Assembly: GCF_018100785.1 (NCBI RefSeq)
Contig: NZ_JAGJEC010000008.1
Location: 1-34,898, forward strand
DNA length: 34,898 nucleotides
Direction: 5' to 3'
DNA from: Maribacter sp. MMG018
GTDB taxonomy: Bacteria > Bacteroidota > Bacteroidia > Flavobacteriales > Flavobacteriaceae
Numbering within the stretch: position 1 is the first letter of the stretch; each line of letters begins with the position of its first letter. Of the stretch, positions 32,997-34,898 are shown piece by piece. Both the position numbers and the translations under genes were made by a program. The notes under the pieces are model-generated. The model was not told where the DNA came from. It made no database searches and was given only the letters and a program-made list of their open reading frames with translations.

Positions 32997-34898
32997 ATGA
33001 CTTTATCGCAATTGACTAGACTAACCTCTAAAATCATACAAAACAAGTTATTTGTCATGTTTTTGATATTCATGACAACATCATCACTGTTTTCACAACA
33101 GACCACCACATGGACATCGGTATCATCTACCGTTTGGGAGTCGGTAACCAATGATAGCTTGGTACGTGTCGAAGCCAGGGTTTCGGGTGGAGCTTCTATC
33201 GACGGTCCTGAAATTATGGGCTGTACCAGTGCCGCTACTTATAGCGACCCGAATGTCTTCGAAAGCCCTTCCTTGGAAATATCCGCCAGCTCATCTACCT
33301 CTGGAAACATTAGTTTCTATTTTTTTGATGCCGTAACCGGCGATCCAGTATATATAGTAGAGCCCATTCTGCATGTTGATAAGGTAGGAACTTTTGACGT
33401 CGTTCCTTTTCTTGGAAATGGTACTGCCACTGGAAATTTCAACCTTACCAACGGTACTTGGGAGAAGCTAAGTTCCAACGGATCTATCTTCCAAGTTACA
33501 TCGACCCTTTTTAATATTGACGATGGCAAACTCCTATTCAGTTCCCTAGGTGAATGTGGAAATGGAGAAGATACCGGAACAGGTGGAGGCAGTTTACGTG
33601 TAAATAAAGTCACCCATTCCATTGAAATGAATACGGACGTAACGGGGGGATTACTTAGCCTATTAGGGATAATTCCTGTCGTCGATGAAGTAGAGTTCGT
33701 TCTTACCGACCTGATTATTGCCGAACCCGAAATCGAAGTGACCAAAACCGTGGTCGAAAACTTTAGCGACCCCGTCAGCTCAGGTAACACGGTAGATTAC
33801 ACCATTACCTTAGAGAATACGGGAAATACGACCCTTGACAATATAAGTCTAACGGACACTTTTTCCGATATAGACACAAACCCTTTAACCCTAACAAGCG
33901 TACCTACCTTCGTCAGTGCCTCTGAGGGTTCTTCAGAAGGCAGCCTCGAAGCTGGTGAAACGGCAACCTATTCCGCCAGCTTTTCCCTTACCGATCCGGT
34001 ACTGCAAGTGGGAGGCGTTATAAATCAAGTAAGTGTGCTGGCCGACAGCCCGTACGGAACCGACGATGTAAGCGACCTATCGGATGATGGTATCGATACC
34101 GATGGAAATACCGAAAATGACCCTACCATAAGTTATTTTCCGACCACCACAGACGATACCGCTTCGGTCTGCGAAGAAGGAACTATTGACATTGATGTTC
34201 TCTCCAATGATGATTTTGGAGGAAATGGACCTTCGTCCGGAAGTATCTTTATTGTGAGCTCCCCTAGTGCAGGATCGGTCACCGTCGATACCAATGGCAC
34301 ACCAACAGACCCTATCGATGACTACATCAGTTATACTTCCGCCGCCGGTTATTCCGGTTCGGATAGTTTTGTCTATGGAATAAGGGACGGCAAAGGGTAT
34401 ACCCAACATGCCACCGTGACGATTACGGAGCAGAAAGCTCCCAACGCTGGTACAGACGGAGCTATAACAGTATGTGAAGGCGAGACCGTGACCGAGGCCC
34501 AACTTTTTGCACAGCTGGGCACTTACGACTCGGGAGGAACATGGTCCTCACCTACCGAAGTGGCGGGCACCTACATCTATACAGTACCCGCCACCGCACC
34601 CTGTACCTTGGACGATACGGCACAGGTTGTGGTGACCGTGCAGGTGGCGCCCAATGCGGGTTCCAATGGAGCCCTTACAATTTGTGAAGGGGCTACAGTC
34701 ACCGAGGCACAACTTTTTGCACAACTCGGCGGTGACCCGGATACCACTGGAACATGGTCCTCACCTACCGAAGTGGCGGGCACCTATATCTATACCGTAC
34801 CCGCCACCGCACCCTGTACCGTGGACGATACGGCACAGGTGGTAGTCACCGAACAGGCCAAGCCCAATGCGGGAAGCGATGGTACCCTGACGATCTGT
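32997..34898 (+). CDS. Large repeat adhesin, 3' end beyond window
   Basis: An open frame of 634 codons with no stop before the window edge. The ATG at 32997 (an in-frame TTG lies at 32970) gives a signal peptide with cleavage near LFSQ (34). After a unique beta-rich domain (35-245) comes a DUF11-like/CARDB-type domain (about 247-380, EVTKTVVENFSDPVSSGNTV), then a cadherin/Ig-like segment (386-478, DIDVLSNDDF, GYSGSDSFVYGIRDG), then 70-71-residue Ig-like repeats from 481, each with two cysteines (C493, C536 in the first) and CEG-x-x-VTEAQLFAQLG. Such proteins are usually long surface adhesins sorted by type IX secretion, with the sorting domain at the unseen C-terminus. Base use is noticeably GC-richer than upstream genes. 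Confidence 0.85.
   Translation, partial: MTLSQLTRLTSKIIQNKLFVMFLIFMTTSSLFSQQTTTWTSVSSTVWESVTNDSLVRVEARVSGGASIDGPEIMGCTSAATYSDPNVFESPSLEISASSSTSGNISFYFFDAVTGDPVYIVEPILHVDKVGTFDVVPFLGNGTATGNFNLTNGTWEKLSSNGSIFQVTSTLFNIDDGKLLFSSLGECGNGEDTGTGGGSLRVNKVTHSIEMNTDVTGGLLSLLGIIPVVDEVEFVLTDLIIAEPEIEVTKTVVENFSDPVSSGNTVDYTITLENTGNTTLDNISLTDTFSDIDTNPLTLTSVPTFVSASEGSSEGSLEAGETATYSASFSLTDPVLQVGGVINQVSVLADSPYGTDDVSDLSDDGIDTDGNTENDPTISYFPTTTDDTASVCEEGTIDIDVLSNDDFGGNGPSSGSIFIVSSPSAGSVTVDTNGTPTDPIDDYISYTSAAGYSGSDSFVYGIRDGKGYTQHATVTITEQKAPNAGTDGAITVCEGETVTEAQLFAQLGTYDSGGTWSSPTEVAGTYIYTVPATAPCTLDDTAQVVVTVQVAPNAGSNGALTICEGATVTEAQLFAQLGGDPDTTGTWSSPTEVAGTYIYTVPATAPCTVDDTAQVVVTEQAKPNAGSDGTLTIC
34437..34898 (+). repeat. 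In-frame tandem DNA repeat (about 210-213 bp units) in the adhesin
   Basis: Unit 1 is 34437-34646 (70 codons), unit 2 is 34647-34859 (71 codons), unit 3 begins at 34860 and is cut by the window. The 102-bp blocks 34536-34637 and 34749-34850 differ at about six positions by eye, most of them synonymous, which suggests recent duplication or gene conversion. Confidence 0.9.

Noticed and set aside
33317..33790. 157-codon - strand frame, Ser/Pro/Val-rich
   Set aside because: Shadow of the adhesin frame, which is open on the + strand through the whole area with recognisable domains.
34077..34502. 141-codon - strand frame, Gly/Ile-rich
   Set aside because: Shadow of the adhesin; repetitive composition comes from the + strand repeats.
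34437..34898. CRISPR-like or minisatellite array
   Set aside because: The repeats are in frame, over 200 bp long and encode a folded domain with paired cysteines; no spacers.
1..34898. Defence system, prophage, transposon or RNA genes
   Set aside because: No nuclease, methylase, integrase, transposase, rRNA or tRNA signature was found on either strand.

Overview
The window looks like chromosomal DNA of a marine-type Flavobacteriaceae (Bacteroidota), of the Maribacter/Zobellia/Arenibacter kind. The reasons are: many matches to the Bacteroidota -7 promoter box TAnnTTTG close to starts, few Shine-Dalgarno sites, a DUF5606 protein, lipoprotein and Tat-exported sugar enzymes, and at the right edge a giant Cys-paired repeat adhesin of the sort common in gliding flavobacteria. 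Genus is an inference. I saw no rRNA, tRNA, CRISPR, transposase, prophage or toxin-antitoxin genes, and no SusC/SusD pair.

Layout. 1-4.5 kb: an edge fragment, an unsignalled M23 peptidase (-), a lipoprotein MsrA, then a two-gene unit of a double-domain DUF1080 (3-keto-glycoside hydrolase family) lipoprotein and a Tat-exported Gfo/Idh/MocA oxidoreductase. 4.5-7.5 kb (-): an overlapping ECF sigma factor / membrane anti-sigma-like protein / exported beta-solenoid-like protein with a long charged helix, preceded by an ECF-type promoter (GCAAC-N16-CGTCC). 7.6-10.1 kb: galM, a DUF2911 protein, meaB. 10.2-14.5 kb: two convergent groups that together resemble a polyprenyl-phosphate sugar pathway: a DPM/ArnC-like glycosyltransferase and an LPG-synthase-type membrane protein (+), facing a GT39 ArnT-like transferase, a PAP2 phosphatase and a small acidic protein (-). 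14.5-16.8 kb (-): MATE exporter and mazG. 16.9-23.3 kb (+): a run of sugar and glycan genes (TIM-barrel isomerase, SMP-30 lactonase, DUF1569, aquaglyceroporin, alpha/beta esterase, SGNH esterase, GH20 hexosaminidase), closed by a perfect palindromic terminator. 23.3-25.8 kb: housekeeping genes DUF5606, def, ruvX (-) and dapD (+). 25.8-30.8 kb: a surface-glycan island with a galactofuranosyltransferase-like protein, UDP-galactopyranose mutase, two GT2 enzymes and a TupA-like ATP-grasp protein. 30.8-32.8 kb: tsaC and cca. 33.0-34.9 kb: the truncated repeat adhesin.

How the parts fit. The window mixes housekeeping with two envelope themes: breakdown of exogenous glycans in the periplasm (DUF1080, Gfo/Idh, SMP-30, esterases, GH20) and assembly of a surface polysaccharide that probably contains galactofuranose. 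The most system-like and least described items are the sigma/anti-sigma/helix-solenoid operon, the two-domain DUF1080 with its partner dehydrogenase, and the repeat adhesin. Several promoters put the -7 box only 4-7 nt from an ATG, which predicts leaderless or near-leaderless mRNAs and fixes several start codons. All family calls are from reading motifs by eye; no database search was run.
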